Assembly (NCBI GenBank): GCA_023423655.1
Contig: JAFAFE010000006.1
Span: 682,001 to 746,000 of the forward strand
From: Pseudomonadota bacterium
GTDB taxonomy: Bacteria > Pseudomonadota > Alphaproteobacteria > Sphingomonadales > Sphingomonadaceae
Direction: 5' to 3'
DNA length: 64,000 bases
The number at the start of each line of letters is the position of its first letter. Positions within the stretch are counted from its first letter, which is position 1. Made by a program: the position numbers and the translations under genes. Below, in pieces: positions 16,678 through 25,190 of this stretch. The notes below the pieces were generated by a model. That model was given only the letters and a program-made list of their open reading frames with translations. It was not told the DNA's origin and made no database searches.

Positions 16678-17607
16678 ATGACGAACGACGCCCCCAAGAT
16701 GAAGCAATTCGAAACCCTGCTCCAGATGATGCAGGCGTTCCCTGACGAGCAGGCGGCGATTGACCATTTTTCGGCAATTCGCTGGCGCAACGGGGCGTTT
16801 TGCCCGCACTGTGGATCGCTCAAGGTCTATCACTTCTCGGACCAGCGGACCCACAAGTGCGGGGATTGCCGCAAGCGTTTCAGCATCAAGGTCGGCACGA
16901 TCTTCGAAGACAGCAAAATCCCGCTTCGCACTTGGATGCTGGCGGTTTGGCTGGTCACCTCGCACAAAAAGGGCATAGCCAGCACCACGCTCGCCAAAGA
17001 CCTTGGCGTCACCCAGAAGACCGCATGGTTCATACTGCATCGGCTTCGCTATGCTGCCCGCACGCAGTCGTTCAACCGCCCGCTGGAGGGCGAAGTTGAG
17101 GTTGATGAAACCTACGTCGGTGGCAAGGCCGCAAACCGCCACAAAGGCGACCCCAAGAACGGCCCCGGCACCAGCGGCAAGACTGCGGTCGTTGGCGCGA
17201 TCCAGCGCGGCGGCAAGGCTGTCGCCACGGTGGTTCGCCGAACTAATACCCGCACGCTCGATACCTTCGTCCACGAGTTTGTTGCGCCGACCGCCACGCT
17301 GGTCTCGACCGACGAGCATTCGGGCTATCGAAACCTTGGCCGCACCTTCAATCATGGCGTCGTGCGCCATAGCGCGGGCGAGTATCGCCTTGGCGACGTC
17401 CACACGAATAGCATTGAAGGCTTCTGGGCGCTGCTGAAGCGCCAGATTATCGGCATCCATCACTTCGTCACGCCGAAGCTCCTCAACCGCTACGTCACCG
17501 AGGTCACTTGGCGCTTTAACCTTCGCGACATTGGAGAGGGGGATCGGGTCAACACGCTGCTTGATCAAGCCTCGGGACGCCTGACCTACAAGGAGTTGAT
17601 CGCATGA
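16678..17607 (+). CDS. IS1595-family transposase (ISXO2-like DDE)
   Basis: A 309-residue transposase. The N-terminus carries a zinc ribbon with C42-x2-C45 and C61-x2-C64 (FCPHCGSL...HKCGDCRKRF), then a helix-turn-helix-like segment (STTLAKDLGVTQKTAWFILHRLRYA), and the ISXO2-like catalytic domain with Asp143 (VEVDETYVGGK), Asp212 (STDEHSGY) and the HTNSIEGFWALLKR motif supplying Asn244/Glu247. All catalytic motifs are present and the frame is uninterrupted, so it should be active. AAGGG lies just ahead of the ATG. Its stop overlaps the next start (ATGA), coupling the passenger gene. Confidence 0.93.
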   Translation: MTNDAPKMKQFETLLQMMQAFPDEQAAIDHFSAIRWRNGAFCPHCGSLKVYHFSDQRTHKCGDCRKRFSIKVGTIFEDSKIPLRTWMLAVWLVTSHKKGIASTTLAKDLGVTQKTAWFILHRLRYAARTQSFNRPLEGEVEVDETYVGGKAANRHKGDPKNGPGTSGKTAVVGAIQRGGKAVATVVRRTNTRTLDTFVHEFVAPTATLVSTDEHSGYRNLGRTFNHGVVRHSAGEYRLGDVHTNSIEGFWALLKRQIIGIHHFVTPKLLNRYVTEVTWRFNLRDIGEGDRVNTLLDQASGRLTYKELIA

Positions 17608-18923
17608 ATACGGAAAAGGATGACCCGGTTTCCTTCGGCTTCGACTTTGAGGAAGCGATGGCGCGAATTGCGCAGACTGACCCGCGCGAAGTCACAGCGC
17701 TCGCTCAGACCTCACTAACCGAAGCGACGATAGAGGATTTGATCGATCGCTTCGAAGACGCAGGCCACGACGACGGCAACGGCGACAAATACTGGTTTGG
17801 GCGCGATTTGGCGCCGCTGCTTGGCTATGACAAATGGGAGCGGTTCGAGGGCGTAGTAAGCCGCGCCAAGGCCGCTTGCGCGAATTTCGGTCAATCGGTG
17901 GAAGATCACTTTGAGGAGGTTTTTCCCACCTCCGGGAAAAACCCCGAAGGCGGTCGCCCGTCGCGGAACTACAGGCTGAGCCGATATGCGTCCTACTTGA
18001 TCGCGCAAAATGGCGATGCCCGAAAGAAGCCGATCGCGTTCGCGCAGACCTACTTCGCGATACAGACGCGGCGACAGGAGAAAACGGATCGCGAGGGTGT
18101 CGACTTTTCAACCCTGACCGAAGCGCAACAGCGCCTCTATCTGCGCAACCAGGTTGTAGAGCAGAATAAGCTGCTCGCCAGCACGGCGAAGGGCGCCGGC
18201 GTCGGCAACAAGGACTTCGGGAAGTTTCAGAACCGTGGCTACCAAGGCCTTTACGGCGGTCGCGGTGTTGATGACATCCGGGCTTACAAAGGGCTGCCTT
18301 TGGGGGCGAAAATCCTTGATCATATGGGCAGCACCGAGCTTGCTGCTAACCTTTTTCGGATCACACAAACCGAGGAAAAGCTTCGAAAGAAGAACATTCA
18401 GGGCAAAGAAGCGGCGTGTGATGCTCACTACGAGGTCGGGCAAAAGGTTCGCCAGACCATGCGCGAATTGAGCGGCATCATGCCGGAAGATTTGCCGGTT
18501 GCCGAGGACGTGAGGAAGATCGCCGCTCTGGAGCGCAAGGAGCAGCGCCTGCGCGGCGCGACGCCCATCGAGCGCGCGGCGCAGGCGCCCGCAAAGCCGG
18601 ATGTGACGCAGCCGGTTGAAATCGACTTGCGCGCCGACCTCTGGAAATATGCGCTATTGATCATGTCAGTGCGACCGAACCGCGAAATCAGCACTACCGA
18701 CCTAATCAATGAAATGCCGAATTACGTCCATTTGTCAGAAGAGCATGCAGCCGCCAACGCGAGCCGCAAGGACTGGAAGTTCTCCCAGATCGTGCGGAAT
18801 TTGAAGTCGCACAAGACCAGCAAAACGAACTTCATCTATCAGGGGTTTGCTGACGACGTCCCCGGCGGGTTCCGCATCACCGGCAAGGGCCTCGATTTCG
18901 TCCGCGAATATTTCAAGAACTAG
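17604..18923 (+). CDS. DinD-like DNA-damage-inducible protein with C-terminal winged helix
   Basis: A 439-residue protein translationally coupled to the transposase (ATGA overlap). Residues ~40-265 match DinD of the BRO/antirepressor-like group: KYWFGRDLAPLLGYDKWERFEGVVSRAK, then LSRYASYLIAQNGDARKKPIAFAQTYFAIQTR (~125-160) and LDHMGSTELAANLFRITQTEEKLR (~238-262). E. coli DinD (about 274 residues) inhibits RecA filaments. About 100 extra residues (~341-439) look like a winged-helix domain (ISTTDLINEMPNYV, WKFSQIVRNLKSHK, GGFRITGKGLDFV), as found beside nuclease domains. As a passenger it might blunt recombination or the SOS response at the element; this is inference. No LexA box was identified before it. 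Confidence 0.8.
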   Translation: MNTEKDDPVSFGFDFEEAMARIAQTDPREVTALAQTSLTEATIEDLIDRFEDAGHDDGNGDKYWFGRDLAPLLGYDKWERFEGVVSRAKAACANFGQSVEDHFEEVFPTSGKNPEGGRPSRNYRLSRYASYLIAQNGDARKKPIAFAQTYFAIQTRRQEKTDREGVDFSTLTEAQQRLYLRNQVVEQNKLLASTAKGAGVGNKDFGKFQNRGYQGLYGGRGVDDIRAYKGLPLGAKILDHMGSTELAANLFRITQTEEKLRKKNIQGKEAACDAHYEVGQKVRQTMRELSGIMPEDLPVAEDVRKIAALERKEQRLRGATPIERAAQAPAKPDVTQPVEIDLRADLWKYALLIMSVRPNREISTTDLINEMPNYVHLSEEHAAANASRKDWKFSQIVRNLKSHKTSKTNFIYQGFADDVPGGFRITGKGLDFVREYFKN

Positions 18924-18935
18924 CTGAGATCGAAA

Positions 18936-19169
18936 ATGACCGACCCTTATGATGAAGTGCGCGGGATGTTGAGAACAGGCTCAACTAGGTACGCTATGGA
19001 GCTTGAACGTCTTGGCTGGACGTTTTTGAGCCAGTATCCTGAGGATGAGCCTGCCGAAATCAGGATGATTTGGAAGGGCACTGGACCAGCGCCGAGGCCT
19101 TCCGCCAATCCAGATGACTGGGAGACCCCGCCCGGAGAATACAAACTCTCGCCCCGTCCGAAGGAGTGA
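18936..19169 (+). CDS. Small hypothetical protein inside the IS1595 element
   Basis: A 77-residue acidic ORF starting 12 bp after the DinD-like gene, on the same strand, with a GAG-containing upstream sequence. It holds no recognisable motif; an N-terminal amphipathic stretch (DEVRGMLRTGSTRYAMELERLGWTFLSQY) is followed by a proline-rich tail. Its TGA overlaps the first base of the right inverted repeat. Its placement argues that it belongs to the element; function unknown, coding status moderately likely. Confidence 0.55.
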   Translation: MTDPYDEVRGMLRTGSTRYAMELERLGWTFLSQYPEDEPAEIRMIWKGTGPAPRPSANPDDWETPPGEYKLSPRPKE

Positions 19170-19211
19170 TGGCGCTAATTCCGATTTGGGTCACACACGT
19201 ATGTAGGTCCC
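19169..19211 (-). repeat. Right terminal inverted repeat of the IS1595 element
   Basis: 43 bp; on the minus strand it begins GGGACCTACATACGTG and ends GGAATTAGCGCCAT. It is the imperfect partner of 16627-16669. Confidence 0.82.
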
Positions 19212-19294
19212 TCCCCTGAAGGGGAGGGGCTATATGCCCCCCTAATCTCCCCGCGTGACTCCTATCCAAAATGCGCGTATAGGCCCGCGCCATC

Positions 19295-20695
19295 ATGGCT
19301 TCCGAAACATTGAAGAAACTCCCGCTCCCGCCCAAGGTGGGCATGGTCTCGCTGGGCTGTCCCAAGGCATTGGTCGACAGCGAGCGGATCCTTACCAAGC
19401 TGCGCGCCGACGGTTATCAAATGTCCCCCGATTATGCGGGCGCGGACGTGGTGCTGGTCAACACCTGCGGGTTTCTGGACAGCGCCAAGGAAGAAAGCCT
19501 TGAAGCGATTGGCGAGGCGATTGCCGAAAATGGCCGCGTGATCGTCACCGGCTGCATGGGCAAGGAAGCCGATATCATCAAGGCGCGCTTCCCCGATGTC
19601 CTCGCGGTCACCGGCGCGCAAAGCTATGAAGCGACCGTTGCTGCCGTTCACGAAGCCTCGCCGCCCGTGCCCGACGCTTTTGTCGACCTGGTGCCCGAAG
19701 GCGGTTTGAAGCTGACGCCGCGCCATTATAGCTATTTGAAGATTTCGGAAGGCTGCAACCATCGTTGCTCTTTCTGCATCATCCCGTCGATCCGCGGTGA
19801 TCTGGTGAGCCGCCGCATCGACGCGGTGTTGCGCGAAGGCGAGAAACTGGTCGCGGCTGGCACCAAGGAATTGCTCGTTATTTCGCAGGACACTTCGGCC
19901 TATGGCGTCGATGTGCGCCACGAAACGCGCAACTGGAAGGGTGAGGATATCCGCACCCATATGACCGACCTTGCGCGCGCATTGGGCCAATTGCGCACCC
20001 CCGAAGGCGAACAGCCTTGGGTGCGGCTCCATTATGTTTACCCCTACCCCCATGTCGATCAGGTCATCCCGCTGATGGCCGAAGGGCATTTGACGCCTTA
20101 TCTCGACATTCCCTTCCAGCACGCAGCGCCCTCGGTGTTAAAGCGCATGAAACGCCCGGCCAATGAAGCCAAAGTGTTGGAGCGTGTCAAAAACTGGCGG
20201 CAGATTTGCCCCGATTTGACCATCCGCTCGACCTTTGTCGTCGGCTTTCCGGGCGAGACCGAAGAGGATTTCCAATATCTGCTCGACTGGCTCGACGAAG
20301 CGCAGTTGGACCGCGTCGGTGCGTTCCGGTTCGAACCCGTCGAAGGGGCCGCCGCCAATATGCTCGACGGTGCGGTGCCCGAAGCGGTCAAGGAAGAACG
20401 CTATGCGCGCATCATGGAAAAAACCGCCGCGATCAGCGCCGCCAAGCTCGAAGCCAAAATCGGCCGGCGCTTGAAAGTCCTTATCGACGAAGTGGGCGAA
20501 CCCGACGAAAGCGGCGAATATGGCGCAACCGGCCGCTCCGAAGCCGATGCGCCGGAAATTGACGGCCATGTTTTCCTGCGCGATGTGCAGCAAGCGAACG
20601 CCGCCAAAGGCCGCCCCGTGCAACAAGGCGATTTCGTCACCGTCACTATCGAAGATGCCGACGAGCATGATTTATATGGGGTGATTGCGGGGTAA
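19295..20695 (+). CDS. rimO: Ribosomal protein S12 methylthiotransferase RimO
   Basis: A 466-residue radical-SAM enzyme that methylthiolates the conserved Asp of ribosomal protein S12. The N-terminal UPF0004 domain supplies three cluster cysteines (C22 in SLGCPKALVDSE, C58 in NTCGF, C87 in TGCMG); the SAM domain has C154-x3-C158-x2-C161 (GCNHRCSFCIIPSIRG). A TRAM domain closes the protein (GDFVTVTIEDADEHDLYGVI). SLGCPKALVDSE distinguishes RimO from MiaB. It starts about 80 bp beyond the IS element, so the insertion may have changed its upstream region. Confidence 0.95.
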   Translation: MASETLKKLPLPPKVGMVSLGCPKALVDSERILTKLRADGYQMSPDYAGADVVLVNTCGFLDSAKEESLEAIGEAIAENGRVIVTGCMGKEADIIKARFPDVLAVTGAQSYEATVAAVHEASPPVPDAFVDLVPEGGLKLTPRHYSYLKISEGCNHRCSFCIIPSIRGDLVSRRIDAVLREGEKLVAAGTKELLVISQDTSAYGVDVRHETRNWKGEDIRTHMTDLARALGQLRTPEGEQPWVRLHYVYPYPHVDQVIPLMAEGHLTPYLDIPFQHAAPSVLKRMKRPANEAKVLERVKNWRQICPDLTIRSTFVVGFPGETEEDFQYLLDWLDEAQLDRVGAFRFEPVEGAAANMLDGAVPEAVKEERYARIMEKTAAISAAKLEAKIGRRLKVLIDEVGEPDESGEYGATGRSEADAPEIDGHVFLRDVQQANAAKGRPVQQGDFVTVTIEDADEHDLYGVIAG

Positions 20696-20720
20696 ACGAC
20701 GAGCAGCGCCTACCTTTCAT

Positions 20721-20842
20721 CCTCCCCTGTAAGGGGAGGTCGCATTTGCGTAGCAAATGTCGGAGGGGTGTCAGGCTATCGAGAGGGGTTCACCCCTCCG
20801 TCACGCGCTATCGCGCGCGCCACCTCCCCTTGCAGAGGAGGA
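20721..20842. repeat. Compound palindromic repeat
   Basis: A string of nested inverted repeats: CCTCCCCTGTAAGGGGAGG (20721-20739), GCATTTGCGTAGCAAATG (20742-20759), CGGAGGGGTG pairing with CACCCCTCCG (20761-20770 with 20791-20800), and a final CCTCCCCTTGCAGAGGAGG. It belongs with the CCCTCCCC-type elements at 16492 and 58263. It follows rimO, and lacks a T-tract, so a terminator role is uncertain. The remainder to 21185 holds no gene. Confidence 0.7.
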
Positions 20843-21131
20843 TATTGTTGCTGCGCACGACCAAAAACAGTCCGGCCCTCTGTCCTACATCTCCTCACTT
20901 GCGCAAAATTGTGGTCGAGGAGATATGAAAATAGTGATCAGCCATCGTCCCCCAACCATCAATCGCCATTGCCACCACATCATGCCACCCACATCATGTT
21001 GTGGTTTGAAAATTCGCCATTTTGACTGAACTTTGCGAAGTTAAGAGGGTGTTTTCGGGAGAATTGCGATGTTTCGGGAATTTTTGCCCGATAACACAAT
21101 ATATAGTGGCACCGGTCGATTGACGTAAAAT

Positions 21132-21150
21132 CATTTGCAATTAACAAATG
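21132..21150 (+). promoter_or_regulatory. Candidate operator palindrome before the monooxygenase gene
   Basis: Inverted repeat CATTTG-N7-CAAATG, 36 bp before the chosen ATG of the flavin monooxygenase. It is in an AT-rich stretch that probably includes the promoter. The size suits a dimeric repressor or activator; no regulator gene is adjacent, so the assignment is only by position. Confidence 0.35.
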
Positions 21151-21185
21151 TGTAAGTAGTATCGGGAAAACAGGAGATGATGTTC

Positions 21186-22688
21186 ATGGCCGATGCGATG
21201 CCCGCGACCCCGGAATTGCGTCATTCCGCACAGGTCGCTGTGCGCAATGATAGCGATGTTTTTGATGTGCTGATTATCGGTGCCGGTCTATCCGGCATCG
21301 GCGCTGCGGTGCATCTCACCAAAGAAAGCCCGCAGAAAAGCTATGCGATCCTTGAAGGGCGCGACGCGGTCGGGGGCACATGGGATTTGTTCCGCTATCC
21401 CGGCATCCGGTCGGACAGCGACATGTTCACGCTGGGCTATAACTTCAAACCCTGGACCGACCGCAAGGCGATTGCCGATGGCCCTGCGATCCTTGCCTAT
21501 GTCAACGAAACCGCCGACGAATATGGCGTGCGCGACCATATCCGGTTCGGCCACAAAATGGTCCGTGCCGACTGGTCGAGCGCCGACAGAATGTGGACCG
21601 TGACCGTCGCGACCGCCGGGGGCGAGCGCCAGTTGCGCTGCAACTTCCTTTTCATGTGTTCGGGCTATTATAGCTATAATGAAGGGCTTGAAGCCGAATT
21701 TGCGGGCCGCGAGGATTTTGCAGGCACCATCATCCACCCGCAATTCTGGCCCGATAATTTCGATTATTCGGGCAAGAAAGTGGTGGTCATCGGCTCCGGC
21801 GCAACCGCCGTCACAGTCGTCCCCGAAATGGCCAAAAGCGCGGGCCATGTTACCATGCTCCAACGTTCGCCCACCTATATGGTGTCGCGCCCGTCCGAGG
21901 ACGGCATGGCGATTAGCTTGCGCAAATGGCTCCCCGCCCAGACCGCCTATAATCTCACCCGCTGGAAAAATGTGCTGATGGGCATGACCTTTTTCCGCCT
22001 CGCGCGCCGCTATCCCGAAGGCATGAAAAAGCGGTTCATCGGCATGGTCGAAAAAGAATTGCCGGGCCATGATTTGAGCCATTTCACGCCCAGCTATAAT
22101 CCGTGGGACCAGCGCGTCTGTGCGGTGCCCGATTCGGATATGTTCGCCGCGATCCGCGACGGCAAGGTCGATATTGTCACCGACCATATCGAGCGGTTTG
22201 ACGCGGGCGGCATCCTGCTCAAATCGGGCAAGCATATCGACGCCGATGTGATTGTGACCGCCACCGGCCTCAAGCTAGAAGTCGCAGGCGGCGCGGCCAT
22301 TTACACCGATGGCGAACGCGTCGATTTCGCGCATCGTTATAATTATAAGGGCGTGATGTTTTCGGGCGTGCCGAATTTTGCGATCACCTTCGGCTATACC
22401 AATGCAAGCTGGACGCTGAAGGCGGATTTGACCTCCGAATATATTTGCCGCGTGCTGAACGCGATGGACGCCAGGGGCGCGAAAAGCGCCACGCCCACGA
22501 TTAAGCCGGGCGAAGATATTGGCGAGGAGCCGATGCTCGATTTTTCGTCCGGCTATGTCACCAAGGCGCTCGCTTATTGGCCCAAACAGGGCGCGAAAAA
22601 GCCGTGGAGGCTCAACCAGAATTATATCAAGGACCGCTATATTTTGCGCCACCAGCCGGTCGATGACGGGGTGATGGTCTTTTCGTGA
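21186..22688 (+). CDS. Flavin-containing monooxygenase, type I Baeyer-Villiger class
   Basis: A 500-residue soluble FAD/NADPH monooxygenase that would convert ketones to esters or oxidise a heteroatom. The FAD-binding GxGxxG is VLIIGAGLSGIGAAVH (~28-43), the NADPH-binding GxGxxA is VVVIGSGATAVTVV (~198-211). Between them lies FAGTIIHPQFWP (178-189), fitting the Baeyer-Villiger fingerprint FxGxxxHxxxW[PD]. A GATGL-like ATG (TATGL) is seen near 355. ATG 21186 is chosen because AGGAG ends nine bases upstream; ATGs at 21177 and 21180 lie too close to it. The substrate is unknown. The gene stands alone, with a candidate operator upstream. Confidence 0.85.
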   Translation: MADAMPATPELRHSAQVAVRNDSDVFDVLIIGAGLSGIGAAVHLTKESPQKSYAILEGRDAVGGTWDLFRYPGIRSDSDMFTLGYNFKPWTDRKAIADGPAILAYVNETADEYGVRDHIRFGHKMVRADWSSADRMWTVTVATAGGERQLRCNFLFMCSGYYSYNEGLEAEFAGREDFAGTIIHPQFWPDNFDYSGKKVVVIGSGATAVTVVPEMAKSAGHVTMLQRSPTYMVSRPSEDGMAISLRKWLPAQTAYNLTRWKNVLMGMTFFRLARRYPEGMKKRFIGMVEKELPGHDLSHFTPSYNPWDQRVCAVPDSDMFAAIRDGKVDIVTDHIERFDAGGILLKSGKHIDADVIVTATGLKLEVAGGAAIYTDGERVDFAHRYNYKGVMFSGVPNFAITFGYTNASWTLKADLTSEYICRVLNAMDARGAKSATPTIKPGEDIGEEPMLDFSSGYVTKALAYWPKQGAKKPWRLNQNYIKDRYILRHQPVDDGVMVFS

Positions 22689-22728
22689 GGGGCTTTTTCG
22701 CCCCCCGCGACAATGCTAACAGCATAGG

Positions 22729-24123
22729 ATGACCGATTTTTCCAAACTTGTCGTCGCCGATACCGGCCAGCCCGCCCGCACCATCCATCTGGTTGATAAA
22801 GCGGGTTATGAGGACTGGTTCAAGGCCCAGTCCACCCGCACCCGCGCCCAGTTGGAGGCACAGAAATTCCAGGCAGGCGGCTTTGAAAAAGCGATTATTC
22901 CGGGCGATGGCGATGAAGATTGGGCGGTGGTGTCTGCGGTCGCCGATGTCGAACAGCTTTCAAGCTGGTGCCTTGCGCGGCTTGGCGAGACCCTGCCCGC
23001 CGGAACCTATCGCCTCGAAGGGCGCGAACCGGGCGCGGCGATCCTTGGCTGGATGCTCGGCCAATATCGCTTCACCCGCTATAAAAAGGATGAAAAGCCT
23101 ACCGGCGCACGGGTTTTGCTGACGGGCGAGGTCGCGCGCATTGCCGAAGCGGTGGCCGCCGCCGAAGCAACTGCGCTGGTGCGTGACCTAGTCAACACGC
23201 CCGCGTCCGACATGGGACCTGCGGAACTCGCCCACGCCGCCGAAACGCTCGCCAAAAGCCATGACGCCAAGGTCAACATCACCAAGGGCGAGGCGCTCGC
23301 CCAAGGCTTTCCGATGGTCCATGCGGTCGGCAAGGCCGCTGAAAAAGCCCGCGCCCCCCGCCTTGTCGAGCTGGAATGGGGCAATCCCAAACATCCGCGC
23401 ATTGCACTGGTCGGCAAGGGCGTCTGTTTCGACAGCGGTGGGCTGGACATTAAACCGGCGGCGGGGATGCTGCTGATGAAAAAGGATATGGGCGGCGCGG
23501 CCCATGTCATCGGCCTTGCGCATATCATCATGGCGATGAAGCTGCCGGTGCGGCTCCATGTCGTCATCGGCGCGGTCGAAAATGCGATTTCGGGCGACGC
23601 GATGCGGCCCGGCGATGTGCTGTCCAGCCGCAAGGGGCTGACCGTCGAGGTCAATAATACCGATGCCGAAGGCCGTCTTGTGCTCGGCGATGCGCTGACC
23701 CGCGCGTGCGAGGAAAAGCCCGAACTGGTTGTCGATTTCGCAACGCTGACCGGCGCGGCCCGCGTCGCGCTCGGCCCCGATTTACCGCCGGTCTTTGCCA
23801 ATAGCGAAGGCATGGGCGAAGCCTTGGTCGGTGCAGGGCATAAGGTTGATGATCCGGTCTGGCATATGCCGCTCTGGGCGGGATATGAAGATATGCTCAA
23901 AACCGACATGGCGGATATCGACAATTCGCCCGCTGGCGGATTTGCTGGCGCGATTACCGCCGCATTGTTCCTCAAACGCTTTGTCGAAGACGGCACCCGA
24001 TGGCTGCACTTTGACACTTTCGCCTGGCGTCCCGCTGCCAAACCCGGGCGCCCCAAAGGTGGCGATGCGTTGGGGATGCGCGCGATGTGGACGTATCTGA
24101 AAGGAGAATATGCCAAAGGCTGA
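22729..24123 (+). CDS. Leucyl aminopeptidase, M17 family
   Basis: A 464-residue two-zinc cytosolic aminopeptidase. The M17 core is complete: VGKGVCFDSGGLDIKPAAGM supplies the metal-binding Lys and Asp, KKDMGGAAHV the next Asp/Lys region, and the signature NTDAEGRLVLGDAL (~309-322) the Asp/Glu ligands and catalytic Arg. The N-terminal domain is shorter and divergent compared with E. coli PepA, as in the PepB-like or alphaproteobacterial group. It lies 40 bp after the monooxygenase, possibly cotranscribed, and ahead of an NlpC/P60 hydrolase. Confidence 0.92.
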   Translation: MTDFSKLVVADTGQPARTIHLVDKAGYEDWFKAQSTRTRAQLEAQKFQAGGFEKAIIPGDGDEDWAVVSAVADVEQLSSWCLARLGETLPAGTYRLEGREPGAAILGWMLGQYRFTRYKKDEKPTGARVLLTGEVARIAEAVAAAEATALVRDLVNTPASDMGPAELAHAAETLAKSHDAKVNITKGEALAQGFPMVHAVGKAAEKARAPRLVELEWGNPKHPRIALVGKGVCFDSGGLDIKPAAGMLLMKKDMGGAAHVIGLAHIIMAMKLPVRLHVVIGAVENAISGDAMRPGDVLSSRKGLTVEVNNTDAEGRLVLGDALTRACEEKPELVVDFATLTGAARVALGPDLPPVFANSEGMGEALVGAGHKVDDPVWHMPLWAGYEDMLKTDMADIDNSPAGGFAGAITAALFLKRFVEDGTRWLHFDTFAWRPAAKPGRPKGGDALGMRAMWTYLKGEYAKG

Positions 24124-24254
24124 TAGCGCCCCTGTCTGATACCGGACGCACACCCCCCGATATGCCCACCGCTCTATGCTCTTGCTCAAAAGGGACAGTT
24201 CAGGCTAAGGCGCATCGCTTATATCGGGGTCATGGCAGCGAACGGACATAAAAT

Positions 24255-25160
24255 TTGAGCGAAGCATCTCAACCAGCCAAGGGCGGCAGCGTGCGCATGG
24301 GGAAACCCTCGCGCCACGGTGAAGGCGCTGCCACGGAAAGATTCCGGCTGGAAGGCCGCTCGCAAAGCTTTGATCCGCGCGTCGATGCGATCCGCCCCGA
24401 CCTTGCCGATGTCGCACTGGCAAGCCGCCATTTTGCACCGCATTATGCCAAAGCGGTGGCGCGCAGTTGCGTGGTCGCGCGCACACCCGTCCGCGCCAAA
24501 GCCGATGCCGACTCCGAAATGGTCAGCGAATTGCTGTTCGGCGAAGGCTTTGCCCTGCTTGATATTACCGGCGGCTGGGCGTGGGGCTATTGCCTCCATG
24601 ACCATTATGTCGGCTATGTCCCTGAAGACACGCTCGGCGCTTATGTCGAACCGGCCTTCCGCCTGATTGCGTCCGCGAGCGTGACAGGGGCGGACGGAAC
24701 GACGCTCGCGCTGCCCGTGGGTGCGTTGCTGAGCGATAAAGGCGGGGTTCCCGCCGATGCTGTCGCCGCGCTTGACGCCAAGGCCAATGACGCGGTCGCC
24801 ACCGCCGAAGCGATGTTCGACACGCCCTATCTATGGGGCGGACGCAGCAATGAAGGCATTGATTGTTCAGGCCTTATCCAGACTATGCTCGCGCGCGCAG
24901 GGATTGCAGCCCCGCGAGACAGCGACCAGCAGCTTGGCGGCCTTACCGGCGATATCGACCTTACAGCGCCCTACCAACGCGGTGACATCCTCTATTTCCC
25001 CGACCATGTCGGCGTGATGATCGACGATAAAATCCTGCTCCACGCGACCCAACATTATGGCAAGGTCGTGAAAGAGGCACTTGCCGATGTGGTTGCGCGC
25101 ATCGAAAGCGAGGGCAATAGCCCCGCCATCATCGGACGCAAGCGGCTGCTTGCCGGTTAA
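24255..25160 (+). CDS. NlpC/P60 cysteine hydrolase with SH3-like domains
   Basis: A 301-residue peptidoglycan-type hydrolase. SH3-like regions (ARTPVRAKADADSEMVSELLFGEGFALLDITGGWAWGYCLHDHYVGYV, ~75-130, and a second to ~175) precede a C-terminal NlpC/P60 domain with the nucleophile Cys204 in IDCSGLIQ and the base His251 in FPDHVGVMID. The fold suggests cleavage of gamma-D-glutamyl-diaminopimelate bonds. No signal peptide is visible, so its location is unclear; it may act on imported muropeptides along with the upstream aminopeptidase (inference). The start could be the TTG at 24255 or ATG 24297. Confidence 0.85.
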   Translation: MSEASQPAKGGSVRMGKPSRHGEGAATERFRLEGRSQSFDPRVDAIRPDLADVALASRHFAPHYAKAVARSCVVARTPVRAKADADSEMVSELLFGEGFALLDITGGWAWGYCLHDHYVGYVPEDTLGAYVEPAFRLIASASVTGADGTTLALPVGALLSDKGGVPADAVAALDAKANDAVATAEAMFDTPYLWGGRSNEGIDCSGLIQTMLARAGIAAPRDSDQQLGGLTGDIDLTAPYQRGDILYFPDHVGVMIDDKILLHATQHYGKVVKEALADVVARIESEGNSPAIIGRKRLLAG

Positions 25161-25190
25161 AAGCCCTATGAGGGGCTCAGGAATAATATC

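Larger units (their letters stand above)
16627..19211 (+). mobile_element. Complete IS1595-family element with DinD-like passenger gene
   Basis: A 2585-bp element bounded by 43-bp imperfect terminal inverted repeats, 16627-16669 and 19169-19211, identical at 28 of 43 positions, with best-conserved block TTGGGTCA / TGACCCAA. The 9-bp sequence TCCCCTGAA flanks it on both sides (16618-16626 and 19212-19220), fitting the 8-bp duplication known for this family plus a chance or shared base. It contains three same-strand genes: transposase, a DinD-like protein and a 77-residue ORF whose stop touches the right repeat. Removing the element rejoins an intact CCCTCCCC-TGAA-GGGGAGGGG palindrome. It appears intact and possibly mobile. 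Confidence 0.87.

Noticed and set aside
16927..17300. Degenerate or frameshifted transposase
   Set aside because: The frame is open from start to stop and all catalytic motifs are visible, so it is called intact.
20757..21029. Short open frames upstream of the monooxygenase
   Set aside because: They run through palindromic repeats and lack family resemblance.
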